Position numbers and translations under genes: made by a program
Shown here: positions 37,014-44,922 of the stretch, piece after piece
How positions within the stretch are numbered: the stretch's first letter is position 1
How the letters are laid out: every line of letters starts with the position of its first letter
Notes under the pieces: generated by a model
The model's database searches: none
Seen by the model: only the letters and a program-made list of their open reading frames with translations
What the model was told of the DNA's origin: nothing
Assembly (NCBI RefSeq): GCF_016772475.1
Contig: NZ_CP068595.1
Coordinates: forward strand, 5,208,001 to 5,272,000
DNA length: 64,000 nucleotides
Reading direction: 5' to 3'
Origin: Paenibacillus sonchi
GTDB lineage: Bacteria > Bacillota > Bacilli > Paenibacillales > Paenibacillaceae

Positions 37014-37985
37014 ATGAATCAGACCAAAGATCAACCAGAAGCTGCAGGTAACGGGAAGACGCCGATCGTGCTGCAAATGCAAGGCGTAAGCAAGATCATC
37101 AAAGGGAAGGCCATTGTGAACGAACTGTCCTTTGATATTTGCAAGGGGGAAATTGTCGGGCTGCTGGGACCCAATGGAGCCGGGAAAACAACGACCATCC
37201 GCATGATGACCGGCTTAATCCGGATGACGGAAGGGGATGTGCTTATTGAGGGGCACAGTATCCGTAACGACTTCAACAAGGCTATCGCTCATATTGGTGC
37301 CATCATCGAGAATCCGGAGTTCTATTCACATATGACAGGTTATGACAACCTGAAGCAATACCAGCGGATGAGTGACGGAATTACGGATGCCAGGATTGAT
37401 GAAGTTGTGCGGCTGGTTGGCCTGCAGGAGGCTATGAGCAAAAAGGTTAAAGCCTATTCCCTGGGGATGCGCCAGCGGCTTGGAATTGCCCAGGCACTGC
37501 TGCATGCGCCCAAGCTGTTGATTCTGGATGAGCCTACGAACGGGCTGGACCCTGCGGGAATCCGGGAAATGCGTGATTATATGCGGAGAATCGCAGAGGT
37601 GGAAGGCATCTCCATCCTGATTTCCAGCCATATGCTTGCCGAGATTGAACAGATATGCCACCGTGCAGTAGTCATTCAGAATGGCAGGCTGATCGCCGTC
37701 ACACCACTCGGAGAAGAAGTGCAAGCCGGAGGAGCGATCCCTCTGGCGATCAGGGTAGGGAAGCTTGAAGCTGCCCTGGCTGTGATCCATAAACAGCCTG
37801 AAGTGCAGATCATCCGCACGGATGAAGCTAACTCCGAAGTTCTTGTAAGCATGCCGGACGATCAAGTGCCTGAGCTCATAGCTGCATTCAGCGGGGCGGG
37901 AGTCAGAGTCTACCGCATTATGGATAACAAACAAAGTCTGGAAGAAGAATTCCTGAAATGGACAGGAGGGAACCGCATTGCGTAA
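37014..37985 (+). CDS. ABC transporter ATP-binding protein (BcrA-like)
   Basis: The ATG at 37014 has CAGGAGG upstream. The 323-residue protein contains Walker A GPNGAGKTT, the signature YSLGMRQRLGIAQAL and Walker B LLILDEPTNGLDP, and a C-terminal extension of about 90 residues typical of the BcrA/NatA group of peptide-export or immunity ATPases. It overlaps the following permease gene by eight bases, so the two are translated together. A second ATPase-permease pair and a GntR regulator complete the operon. Bacitracin-type resistance or a cell-envelope function is plausible, not shown. Confidence 0.88.
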   Translation: MNQTKDQPEAAGNGKTPIVLQMQGVSKIIKGKAIVNELSFDICKGEIVGLLGPNGAGKTTTIRMMTGLIRMTEGDVLIEGHSIRNDFNKAIAHIGAIIENPEFYSHMTGYDNLKQYQRMSDGITDARIDEVVRLVGLQEAMSKKVKAYSLGMRQRLGIAQALLHAPKLLILDEPTNGLDPAGIREMRDYMRRIAEVEGISILISSHMLAEIEQICHRAVVIQNGRLIAVTPLGEEVQAGGAIPLAIRVGKLEAALAVIHKQPEVQIIRTDEANSEVLVSMPDDQVPELIAAFSGAGVRVYRIMDNKQSLEEEFLKWTGGNRIA

Positions 37986-38724
37986 GTTTATCGATCTGGT
38001 GCTGAATGAGTGGCTTAAATTATCGAAGAAACGCAGCTTCTTCATCGCTTACGGGCTATTGATTGGAATACCGTTTGTAATAGGATACGTGGTGCATTCG
38101 GTTGCAGGAGATATGTTTGCTTCCGGGCCGCAATTTGCGGCAGAAATGCTGCTGCCGTCAGGCATCGGCCAGATCCTTAATATTCTGGTCATTATCGGGA
38201 CAGCGGGAATTGTCGCCAAGGAATACAGCCAGGGAACCATTAAGTTCCTGCTGATCCGTGCCCGCAGCCGAACGGCCATTCTTGCCTCCAAATTTGTGAC
38301 CGTCCTCCTGTATGCATTTAGCCTTACTGTTGTAACAGCAGTAGCGGTATATGCTTCCGGTATGCTGTGGTTTGGAAATGGCGGAGGCGGCCTGGAAATT
38401 GGCGGTGTACTCACATCTGTGCTTTATAACAGCGTCTATATGGTTATGTTCGCAACACTGGCTTTTATGTTGGGGATATTGACGACTTCTACCGGGGTAA
38501 CCATAGGGATTTCGATGTTTGCCTTGACGATCAGCAATCTGGTCATCTTCCGGGATTTCTATAAATATGTTTTGTTTCCCAACTTGAATCTGGCCGCCTA
38601 TGAAGGTGGCGGGGCACCGCTTCCGGGGATGACTCTGCCATTCTCTATCCTCATGCTGGCTGTATATTTCTTACTGTTTCTGTTGACGGGATTTATGGTG
38701 TTCAGACGAAGGGACGTTGCCTGA
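37978..38724 (+). CDS. ABC transporter permease
   Basis: The start is a TTG at 37978 overlapping the end of the ATPase gene. This 248-residue membrane protein has six helices, opening with an N-terminal amphipathic segment (RKFIDLVLNEWLKLSKKRSFF) like those of BcrB/ABC-2 permeases and carrying the Glu in AKEYSQGTIKFLL after helix 2. The C-terminal FLLTGFMVFRRRDVA is typical of the ABC-2 group. It is expected to pair with the ATPase at 37014. Its stop overlaps the next start in TGATG. Confidence 0.83.
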   Translation: MRKFIDLVLNEWLKLSKKRSFFIAYGLLIGIPFVIGYVVHSVAGDMFASGPQFAAEMLLPSGIGQILNILVIIGTAGIVAKEYSQGTIKFLLIRARSRTAILASKFVTVLLYAFSLTVVTAVAVYASGMLWFGNGGGGLEIGGVLTSVLYNSVYMVMFATLAFMLGILTTSTGVTIGISMFALTISNLVIFRDFYKYVLFPNLNLAAYEGGGAPLPGMTLPFSILMLAVYFLLFLLTGFMVFRRRDVA

Positions 38725-39098
38725 TGACCATAGAATTTGACAATAATCAGCCGATTTACCTCCAGATCATGAATTATATGAAAGGGGAGATCGTGACGGG
38801 CAAGCTGAAGCCGGGCGACAAAATCCCCTCCGTACGTGAATTGGCCGCTGAACTGCAGATTAATCCGAATACGGTGCAAAGAACCTTTCAGGAACTGGAG
38901 CGTGAGACAATCGTGGAAACCCGGCGCGGCATGGGCAGATATGTAACCGGAAATGAGCAGACGATTCTGACAATTAAAAAAGAGATGGCGCAGGATGTGC
39001 TGGACCGTTTTATCCGCGGCATGCAGGAGCTGGGTTTTCAGAGTGAGGAGATCCTGGCGGCTGTAGCTGAGAATATTGAAATAAGAACGAAACCATAG
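38724..39098 (+). CDS. GntR-family regulator, YtrA subfamily
   Basis: A 124-residue protein that starts in the TGATG overlap with the permease gene. It is a winged helix of the GntR type: QPIYLQIMNYMKGEIVTGKLKPGDKIPSVRELA, then INPNTVQRTFQELERETIVETRRGMGRYV. The short C-terminal helix with no large effector domain is the mark of the YtrA subfamily, which in Bacillus represses its own ABC operon and responds to cell-wall antibiotics. Its place between two ABC pairs fits that role. The ligand is not known. Confidence 0.9.
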   Translation: MTIEFDNNQPIYLQIMNYMKGEIVTGKLKPGDKIPSVRELAAELQINPNTVQRTFQELERETIVETRRGMGRYVTGNEQTILTIKKEMAQDVLDRFIRGMQELGFQSEEILAAVAENIEIRTKP

Positions 39099-39111
39099 GG
39101 GGATTATCACG

Positions 39112-39813
39112 GTGGACAGGATACTTCAAGTACAGGATGTGACCAAAAAATACGGCTCCAAGCATGCGCTGCGCGGGGTCTCCTTCGGACTCAGCGCCGG
39201 TAAAATCGTCGGACTTCTCGGCAGCAACGGCAGCGGCAAAACTACGCTGATGAAGCTCATAGCCGGGCTGGCCCGGCCAACCTCGGGAAGGATTTCTGTA
39301 ATGGGCGTCCCGGTGGGCGAACCGAGCAAATCACTGGTGTCATTTATGCCGGACCGCCCGTTAACCGAATCATGGATGAATGTGGGGGATGCCCTCAGAT
39401 TCCAGCAGGATTTCTACCCTGACTTCGATCCCGGCAAAGCGAAACGGATGCTCGAATTCATGAAGCTTAGTGAACGGGATAAAGTCCGTACATTATCCAA
39501 GGGGATGGGGGAACGCCTGCAGCTGACGATGGCACTTTCGCGCCGGGCCAAATTATATATTATGGATGAGCCTATCGGTGGTGTTGACCCCGTTGCCCGG
39601 ACCAAGATTCTTAACGCACTGATGGAGTTCTATGAGGAAGACAGCACCATCCTGCTCTCCACGCATCTCGTAACCGACATCGAACGGATTTTTGACGAAG
39701 TGATATTTATCAAGGAAGGTGAGCTTGTGCTGCATAGTGAAGTGGAGGATCTCCGGCTTCAACGCGGCAAAAGTGTCGATGAACTGTTCAGAGAGGTGTA
39801 TGCGGAATGCTGA
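39112..39813 (+). CDS. ABC transporter ATP-binding protein (YtrB-like)
   Basis: A GTG start at 39112 with GGGGGATTATC upstream. The 233-residue ATPase has Walker A GSNGSGKTT, a variant signature LSKGMGERLQLTMAL (LSKGM for LSGGQ), Walker B LYIMDEPIGGVDP and the H-loop STHLVTDIERI. It lies 13 bases after the GntR gene and overlaps the next permease by seven bases, as in ytr-type operons where the second pair follows the regulator. It is probably the motor for the last gene in the operon. Confidence 0.87.
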   Translation: MDRILQVQDVTKKYGSKHALRGVSFGLSAGKIVGLLGSNGSGKTTLMKLIAGLARPTSGRISVMGVPVGEPSKSLVSFMPDRPLTESWMNVGDALRFQQDFYPDFDPGKAKRMLEFMKLSERDKVRTLSKGMGERLQLTMALSRRAKLYIMDEPIGGVDPVARTKILNALMEFYEEDSTILLSTHLVTDIERIFDEVIFIKEGELVLHSEVEDLRLQRGKSVDELFREVYAEC

Positions 39814-40541
39814 AACTGATAAAATATGATTTGAAAAGCAAACGGGAGCGGATTCTTGCGATTTTTGTAATTATGCTTCTGGTCCAGGCCGGCATATGGT
39901 TTACTAACAGTTCAATGGGGGCTGAGCTAATCACGCTCCATATTCTTACGTATGCCGGATTCAGTTTCGCCCTGCTGCTCTTTGCTTTTTTCAGCTATTT
40001 CCGTTACTTAAGGTCTTATGCCAGACGGCTGCTGCCGGTCCCTGCGGTCCAGAGTGTGCTCTCGCCGCTGCTGCTCTTCTGGTTTCTACTGCTGGCTGTT
40101 GTGGCCATTGCTGCGATTCATTTTGGCCTTTATATTCTCGTGTATTCCACAGATATTCTCCCGGTGAATTTCTGGACGGTGGCATCATGGAGTGTGCTCA
40201 ATCTCCTGTGGACTGCCGGCTTTGAACTTATTCTCCTGATGTTTGCCCTCACACTGGCTGCAAGCCTTCGGGTAAAAGGCACAATTTGGATTGCCATCGC
40301 AGTTTTTATGGTGGTTGAGAACGGATTGTCCTTGTTAGAGAAGCAGTTCTGGGGAACCTATATATCTGCTCTGGATAACGTATTCCGCTTTGAGGTTTTT
40401 GATCCCTCGACCGTAAGCAGCGGGTTGAGACTATACGGTACACCAACTGTATTTTTCTGGCCGTTCCTCTTCGAAGCCGTTATTGGAGCCGTACTGGTTT
40501 ATGTAATTTCACTGCTGATTCAAAAGAGAATCGAAAACTAA
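39807..40541 (+). CDS. ABC transporter permease, second of the operon
   Basis: This 244-residue membrane protein begins at 39807 within the end of the ATPase gene. It shows about six helices, with basic loops (KYDLKSKRERI at the N-terminus; RSYARRLLPVPAV after helix 2). No conserved enzymatic motif is visible; the assignment rests on operon position and hydrophobic profile. It ends the five-gene run, with the convergent PilZ gene 76 bases away. The transporter pair probably acts together with the first pair or independently under the same GntR. Confidence 0.78.
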   Translation: MLKLIKYDLKSKRERILAIFVIMLLVQAGIWFTNSSMGAELITLHILTYAGFSFALLLFAFFSYFRYLRSYARRLLPVPAVQSVLSPLLLFWFLLLAVVAIAAIHFGLYILVYSTDILPVNFWTVASWSVLNLLWTAGFELILLMFALTLAASLRVKGTIWIAIAVFMVVENGLSLLEKQFWGTYISALDNVFRFEVFDPSTVSSGLRLYGTPTVFFWPFLFEAVIGAVLVYVISLLIQKRIEN

Positions 40542-40570
40542 CCCTGCTGCTGAACCACTGAACGGGCGCA

Positions 40571-40602
40571 TCACAAAAAGACGTCCTCCTGGGAGGGCAT
40601 CT
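40571..40602 (-). terminator. Terminator of the second PilZ gene
   Basis: On the minus strand GATGCCCTCC and GGAGGACGTC pair (one mismatch, one wobble) and TTTTT follows. It lies 15 bases beyond the PilZ stop codon. Confidence 0.75.
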
Positions 40603-40617
40603 ATAATGACGGACGAA

Positions 40618-40998
40618 TTACAATCCTTGTGCTCTGCGCGTGTTCGTCCAGATCTCAAGCTCCCTAAGCAGTTGTTCTTCTTCGGCTTCCTGTAAATCCA
40701 GGCGGATTCCATACTGGAACTGGCCCAGCCCAAACATCCAGCCCCAGCGCACGCTGCCTTCGAACTGCAGCTTGTCTTCCGCCAGCTGGAAATGAATAAT
40801 CAGCTTCGTATCCCCGGCGGTAAAGCGGAGGTTCAGCGAGGTGCGCACCTTACAGCCTGAACGGCTGAGGTCAAGCAGCACGCCTTCTGTTAATTTTCCG
40901 GCACCCGGACCGGAATTGCCCGCAGGAAGCTCAAGCCAGCATTCTATGGGCTGGTTCATCACATATCGGAATGGTTCTTTTCTACTGGAGTCGTCCAT
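40618..40998 (-). CDS. PilZ-domain protein, second copy
   Basis: The ATG at 40998 (CAGGAGGTTG upstream) is preferred to the longer frame. The 126-residue protein begins MDDSSRKEPFRYVMNQPIECWLELP, shares the EPFRY opening with the protein at 17052-17429, and carries LLDLSRSGCKVRTSLNLRF, the DxSxxG half of the c-di-GMP-binding PilZ motif. The C-terminus FQYGIRLDLQEAEEEQLLRELE matches the other copy. Two such proteins in one region point to c-di-GMP signalling in the cell; their partners are not visible here. Confidence 0.8.
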   Translation of the reverse strand: MDDSSRKEPFRYVMNQPIECWLELPAGNSGPGAGKLTEGVLLDLSRSGCKVRTSLNLRFTAGDTKLIIHFQLAEDKLQFEGSVRWGWMFGLGQFQYGIRLDLQEAEEEQLLRELEIWTNTRRAQGL

Positions 40999-41191
40999 TT
41001 CAACCTCCTGTTTTTTTGCTATTATAATCGAACTGCACTGATCAGGGCAATCTACTAAAGTGCTATTTTTAAAAAGAAAAGATTTAAATGGTTTAACGGT
41101 TGCAGAACATTTATAATGAAGAAAGCCATTGCTAAAATCACAATGATGCATTCTGTATAACCTTGCGGGTGACCGCAGATTGTGGAATACA

Positions 41192-41256
41192 AAATAAACC
41201 TTTCTCATAGGACTGGAGTGCTATTCATCCAGATATGAAGAAAGGTTTTATTTTTT
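41192..41256. terminator. Hairpin terminator
   Basis: AATAAACCTTTCT and AGAAAGGTTTTATT pair around a loop of about 25 bases, with T-rich sequence on both sides. It lies between the second PilZ gene region and the small leftward ORF at 41293. Confidence 0.5.
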
Positions 41257-41292
41257 CTGCTGTAAGCTGTAGCTGTTGGCATAATTTAAGGG

Positions 41293-41418
41293 TCAGCGCC
41301 ATCTTTTACGTGGTTTGGACCAGCGTTTTATCCACAGATAACCTTCGTCGTCACGAAAAAATTTGATCCCTATCCAGCTTAGAGGTGTCCACAACTCTTT
41401 GAAATAATATGATGGCAT
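41293..41418 (-). CDS. Small basic protein, 41 residues, unknown
   Basis: The minus strand has TAGGAGGG before the ATG at 41418 and codes for MPSYYFKELWTPLSWIGIKF and 21 further residues (KRWSKPRKRWR at the end). It is Trp-rich and very basic, with no signal peptide. The codon choice and good ribosome-binding site support a real gene that length filters would miss. No family is recognised. A hairpin follows. Confidence 0.5.
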   Translation of the reverse strand: MPSYYFKELWTPLSWIGIKFFRDDEGYLWIKRWSKPRKRWR

Positions 41419-41710
41419 AGGATATTAGACCCTCCTAAGTAGTTATTTATAACTAGGATACGGTAAAAATATGAAAACCACAAGTTTTCTTTGCTTAATA
41501 TTCCCAAAACGTTTGAGCCAGCAATATTCTATTAAGAAAACCAAGTCCATAGGGGACAGCACAAGCAGAATAGGAGAATGCGAATTCTATATAGAGAGCT
41601 AATCACTCTGAATTGATCCGGGAAGGCGTCCCATGGAACCGCAGGCTGTATAGCAGGGTCATCGGAGCAGGGGGGGGCGGATGCCTCTTTGCATCTAAAA
41701 AGGAGGTGTG
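41419..41710. other. Intergenic stretch with no recognised gene
   Basis: Roughly 290 bases upstream of the holin-like gene. The left half is AT-rich; the right half is GC-rich and contains TCCGGGAAGGCGTCCC and a short G-run near 41672. The ribosome-binding site AAAGGAGGTG lies at 41699-41708. I see no promoter that I would name. Confidence 0.4.
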
Positions 41711-41995
41711 ATGAGCATGGTGAATGAGGCGCTGAATAATGTGCTGGCTTTTGCTTCCGTACTGGCGGTTTTTGTCTTAGCCTTGGTTCAACTGGTCAAG
41801 ACCACCGTGAGCCTTCCGCGCAATCTGGTTCCGGCGGTTGGACTCGTTATCGGCCTGTTTGTAGGTGCTGTTGCGTACCCTTTTACAGATATGAATCTGA
41901 TTTTGCGTCTGTGGGCCGGGGGACTTGCAGGATTGTCGGCTACCGGGCTGTTCGAACTGGCGTTCAATAAAAGGGAAGGCTCAACCAAGGACTGA
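41711..41995 (+). CDS. Small holin-like membrane protein
   Basis: A 94-residue protein with two hydrophobic helices and a third shorter one: MSMVNEALNNVLAFASVLAV, FVLALVQLVKTTVSLPRNLV, PAVGLVIGLFVGAVAYPF, then LWAGGLAGLSATGLFELAFN and a charged tail. The profile resembles phage A118-type holins, which have two to three transmembrane segments and a polar tail, but no lysin or other phage gene is nearby. AGGAGGTG lies just upstream; in-frame ATG codons at 41711 and 41717 are both possible starts. Single holin-like genes occur in Bacillus and Paenibacillus with spore-linked roles; this one is unassigned. Confidence 0.6.
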   Translation: MSMVNEALNNVLAFASVLAVFVLALVQLVKTTVSLPRNLVPAVGLVIGLFVGAVAYPFTDMNLILRLWAGGLAGLSATGLFELAFNKREGSTKD

Positions 41996-42119
41996 CAGGC
42001 ATGGTATATCCGGTTACCGGCAGGGGGCCGGCAATCTGGTTTAGGCAGTGTCCGCAGGCCAGAAGACCAAGCAATGCATAGGTTTTTTTCATACCATAGA
42101 GAAGGAAAGGGGGTGCTAT

Positions 42120-42389
42120 ATGGGAACATATTTGGATGCGAGAACATCGCAGAATGCCAGTACCGCCAATTCCATTGCGATTCCGATTCTGGTCATCAAC
42201 ACCCCTCAACTGTTCGGCCAGATTGGCCTGATCACTGAAGGGATTACGACAAATCCGCGTGTGCTGCTTAAGGGAACCATCTCTATACAGCTTCCCCTGG
42301 CTCTGGCAGGTATTACGATTAGAATAGTGAGAGGAACTTTATCTACCGATCCTGTAGAGAGCTTTGACGGAATTCTGGTTTCCGATTAA
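42120..42389 (+). CDS. Hypothetical 89-residue hydrophobic protein
   Basis: The ATG at 42120 follows GAAAGGGGGTG. The sequence MGTYLDARTSQNASTANSIA, then IPILVINTPQLFGQIGLITEG, then TTNPRVLLKGTISIQLPLAL and AGITIRIVRGTLSTDPVESF is rich in Ile, Leu and Thr with no charge clusters and no signal peptide. Small beta-rich proteins of this type are common in spore outer layers of Bacillales, which would fit the neighbouring YjcZ gene, but the family is not recognised. Confidence 0.6.
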   Translation: MGTYLDARTSQNASTANSIAIPILVINTPQLFGQIGLITEGITTNPRVLLKGTISIQLPLALAGITIRIVRGTLSTDPVESFDGILVSD

Positions 42390-42548
42390 TGCACAGCATC
42401 CTGTCAAGCCTTCGCATAGGGAGACAGGATGCTTTTTGGCTTCGATATTCAGAAGTGATGGCCTAAATATAAACCTTTAAGCCCAATCTATAAGAGGCGA
42501 GGGTACATATATTGGTGTGTAGTGATCTTCTTTAAAGGAGGTAGTCTC

Positions 42549-42686
42549 ATGGGTGCAGATTGCGGGTATGGCGGTAATGTAGGCGGCGCTAATAAGGGTC
42601 CTGTTGTAAGCCCGTTCACTTCAACAAGTGCAATTCTGGTGCTTTACATTTTGCTGGTAATTATTTTGAGCGCTTGTTTCATCTAG
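42549..42686 (+). CDS. YjcZ-family sporulation protein
   Basis: AAAGGAGGTAGTCTC precedes the ATG at 42549. The 45-residue product starts MGADCGYGGNVGGANKGPVV, with a Gly-rich head, and ends in one membrane helix, STSAILVLYILLVIILSACFI. Gly-rich N-terminus plus hydrophobic C-terminus is the YjcZ layout, whose members are expressed late in sporulation and sit in the spore coat or inner layers. A terminator hairpin follows immediately. It lies with two other small proteins of spore type. Confidence 0.78.
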   Translation: MGADCGYGGNVGGANKGPVVSPFTSTSAILVLYILLVIILSACFI

Positions 42687-42691
42687 TTACA

Positions 42692-42738
42692 GCACGTAGC
42701 GCGGTCTTTGGGCAGAAATGCCAGAGATCGCGTTTTTT
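42692..42738 (+). terminator. Terminator after the YjcZ-like gene
   Basis: GCGCGGTCTTTGGGCA and TGCCAGAGATCGCG fold around a GAAA loop (small internal mismatch), with TTTTTT after the stem. Confidence 0.8.
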
Positions 42739-42801
42739 AGCCGGTTGTCATGGACAAGCCGTTGCAGGGGATGGGAAGCTAGGCTGCAGGAAAGAAAAAG
42801 C

Positions 42802-43058
42802 TATATAGAGTGAACTTGAAAAACTAACAAAAGGGAAAAGGGATGGAGGGGAAGTTTGGATACTTACGGAGCGAATGCGTCCGCCTAAAAGCTTTCCGTA
42901 GGAAAGCTCGCATCGAAAGCATAGGCAGTCTGCGGATTTCCACCACGAAGTGCGGTAATAATCAAGAAATCTGCAGATGGGCAGCGGCCGGAAGCCCAAA
43001 CATTCTCCGTAGTCCCGACGAAGTCCCTAATGTAAAGATCTTAAGTTCACTCTATATA
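42802..43058. mobile_element. MITE-like element with perfect 16-bp inverted ends
   Basis: TATATAGAGTGAACTT at 42802-42817 and its exact complement AAGTTCACTCTATATA at 43043-43058 bound a 257-bp segment with no open reading frame of use. Several shorter inverted motifs lie inside (a CTTTCCGTAGGAAAG hairpin; ACGGAG motifs on both strands near the ends). TA at the very ends suggests TA-type target duplication, as in IS630/Tc1-related elements. No transposase is present, so it must be moved in trans. Confidence 0.65.
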
Positions 43059-43136
43059 ATTCGAAGAAATAATTGTAACTATATCCCATGTGATCCGTAT
43101 ACCAAAAGGATGTGATATCTGAAAGGGGATAATAAC

Positions 43137-44849
43137 ATGAGTAAAAAATTAACGCTGCTCCTGGCCTCCCTGCTGCTGGGTTTGTCGGTTTGGCCGGCAC
43201 CTGCTGTACACGGAGCAGAACCTAAGGTGATTTTCAGTGTGAACAATGAAGTGCTTCAATTTCCTGCCAATGAGGCTCCATTGATAACCGGCAATGTGTT
43301 AATGGTGCCTATCCGCAAGGTAGGTAAAGCTCTGGGTTTGGAAGTTGTCTACATACAAAAAGAGAAAAAACTGGAATTAAGCCGCAATGGACAGCAGCTT
43401 GACATTAAGGTGGGGACAAATGAAGCGGTAATAAACGGGAAGGACAAGCTTGCGATTAACGGGAAAGTTATACTTCGCGGGAATCTTGTATTTGTACCCT
43501 TTTCGTTGTTCAATGCTATGGGTTTGATCAGTTCCTATGATTCCGCTGCTGGTCAAGCAGCTGTTATTTCGCCGCAAAATTATGCCGGTACTGTCACAGG
43601 CCTGCTGACATCCGGTAAATATGAACAGTTGTGGCAGCGGTATTTCGATAAGACTGCAAAAACAGCTATGCCGGTGATGAAGCTCCAGCAGGCATGGGAA
43701 GGACTAGTGGAACCCTACGGAACGTACAACAAGCTGACTTCCTTATCCAGCCATCAAGATGGTGAGCAGATTACAATTAAAAGCACAGCCTCTTTTGCCA
43801 AAGGGGACCTGGCCATCACCATAACCGTCAACAGCAATGGCAAAATTACAGGTCTCTGGTTCTCCCCTCTTGCCCCGTCTGCCGCTGCACCGGAGCTTAA
43901 GCTCCCGGAGGGAGTGACAGAGGAGGAAGTTACCGTTGGTGCAGGAACATCGCATCCGCTGAAGGGGCTGCTTACCCTCCCCGCAAATTCGCCTCATCCT
44001 GTACCATCGGTTGTGCTCGTCCAAGGTTCGGGAGCTTCAGACCGTGACGAAACGGTGCTTGGCTACAAACCGTTTAGGGATATCGCCTATAGTCTGGCCA
44101 AACAGGGCATCGCAGTACTCCGGTATGATAAGCGGAGTTACTCGTATCCGGAGCAGTTTACGGGGGCAGCAGCAGCTACGATAAATGTTAAGGATGAAGT
44201 GGTGGATGATGCGGTTGCTGCTGCTAATTTGCTCAAAGCAGACCAGCGGATGGATTCCGCCCGGGTCTATCTGGCAGGTCACAGCCTTGGTGGAATGCTG
44301 GCTCCGAGAATCGACTCTGAAGGCGGGAAATTCGCCGGATTGATCCTGCTGGCAGGCTCACCGCGGAATCTGTGGGAGATTATGTACGATCAGAACATGG
44401 CGGTCATCAATTCTCTCCCGGATGGCGACCCGGTCAAAGCGCAGGCCGCTGCAGCCGTTAACGCCGAACTCACCAAGGCGAAGGCACTGGCTGCGATGAC
44501 GCTTGAACAAGCTAAGACGGCATCCAGTGTTTTTAAAATCCCGGCTTATTATTTCAAAGAGATGGATATGCATAATACAGCTGAACTGGCCCGCAAATTG
44601 ACCAAACCGGTACTTGTGCTGCAAGGGGGAGATGATTTTCAGGTCTACCCCACAACGGACTTTTCCTTATGGAAAGAAGTATTAAAGGGGGATGCCGCCG
44701 CTTCATTTAAGCTTTACCCCGGCCTCAATCATTTCTTCGTGAATTACGAAGGCAAGGATGCGGGAACTGCAGCGGAATATAATACTCCTGGAATGGTTGA
44801 CGAGCAGGTGCTTAGCGATATGGGACAATGGATCATGGGGCAGCAATAA
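43137..44849 (+). CDS. Secreted alpha/beta hydrolase with copper-amine-oxidase-like stalk domain
   Basis: A 570-residue protein with a signal peptide (MSKKLTLLLASLLLGLSVWP, cleavage near VHGA). Residues 30-140 form the 'copper amine oxidase N-terminal' stalk domain often used by Paenibacillus surface proteins (NVLMVPIRKVGKALGLEVVY, LVFVPFSLFNAMG). A DUF3887-like region (about 145-240) follows, then an alpha/beta hydrolase with VLVQGSGASDRDET, the nucleophile elbow GHSLGG (Ser383), a likely catalytic Asp in GGDDFQVYP and His in GLNHFF. It is a surface esterase or peptidase of unknown substrate. AAAGGGGAT precedes the ATG. It lies next to the MITE-like element and upstream of cysK. Confidence 0.83.
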   Translation: MSKKLTLLLASLLLGLSVWPAPAVHGAEPKVIFSVNNEVLQFPANEAPLITGNVLMVPIRKVGKALGLEVVYIQKEKKLELSRNGQQLDIKVGTNEAVINGKDKLAINGKVILRGNLVFVPFSLFNAMGLISSYDSAAGQAAVISPQNYAGTVTGLLTSGKYEQLWQRYFDKTAKTAMPVMKLQQAWEGLVEPYGTYNKLTSLSSHQDGEQITIKSTASFAKGDLAITITVNSNGKITGLWFSPLAPSAAAPELKLPEGVTEEEVTVGAGTSHPLKGLLTLPANSPHPVPSVVLVQGSGASDRDETVLGYKPFRDIAYSLAKQGIAVLRYDKRSYSYPEQFTGAAAATINVKDEVVDDAVAAANLLKADQRMDSARVYLAGHSLGGMLAPRIDSEGGKFAGLILLAGSPRNLWEIMYDQNMAVINSLPDGDPVKAQAAAAVNAELTKAKALAAMTLEQAKTASSVFKIPAYYFKEMDMHNTAELARKLTKPVLVLQGGDDFQVYPTTDFSLWKEVLKGDAAASFKLYPGLNHFFVNYEGKDAGTAAEYNTPGMVDEQVLSDMGQWIMGQQ

Positions 44850-44922
44850 AACCCCGGAATTAATGATATACACGAATTTTGCACAAAGTTACTTATGACT
44901 AATCTTGCCTGGAGGGGTAGCT

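Noticed and set aside
41711..41995. Holin as proof of a prophage
   Set aside because: No lysin, tail or integrase gene is near; the single gene does not make a prophage.
42843..43115. 90-codon ORF across the MITE-like element
   Set aside because: It runs out of the element's right end and has no family match; explained by the repeat.
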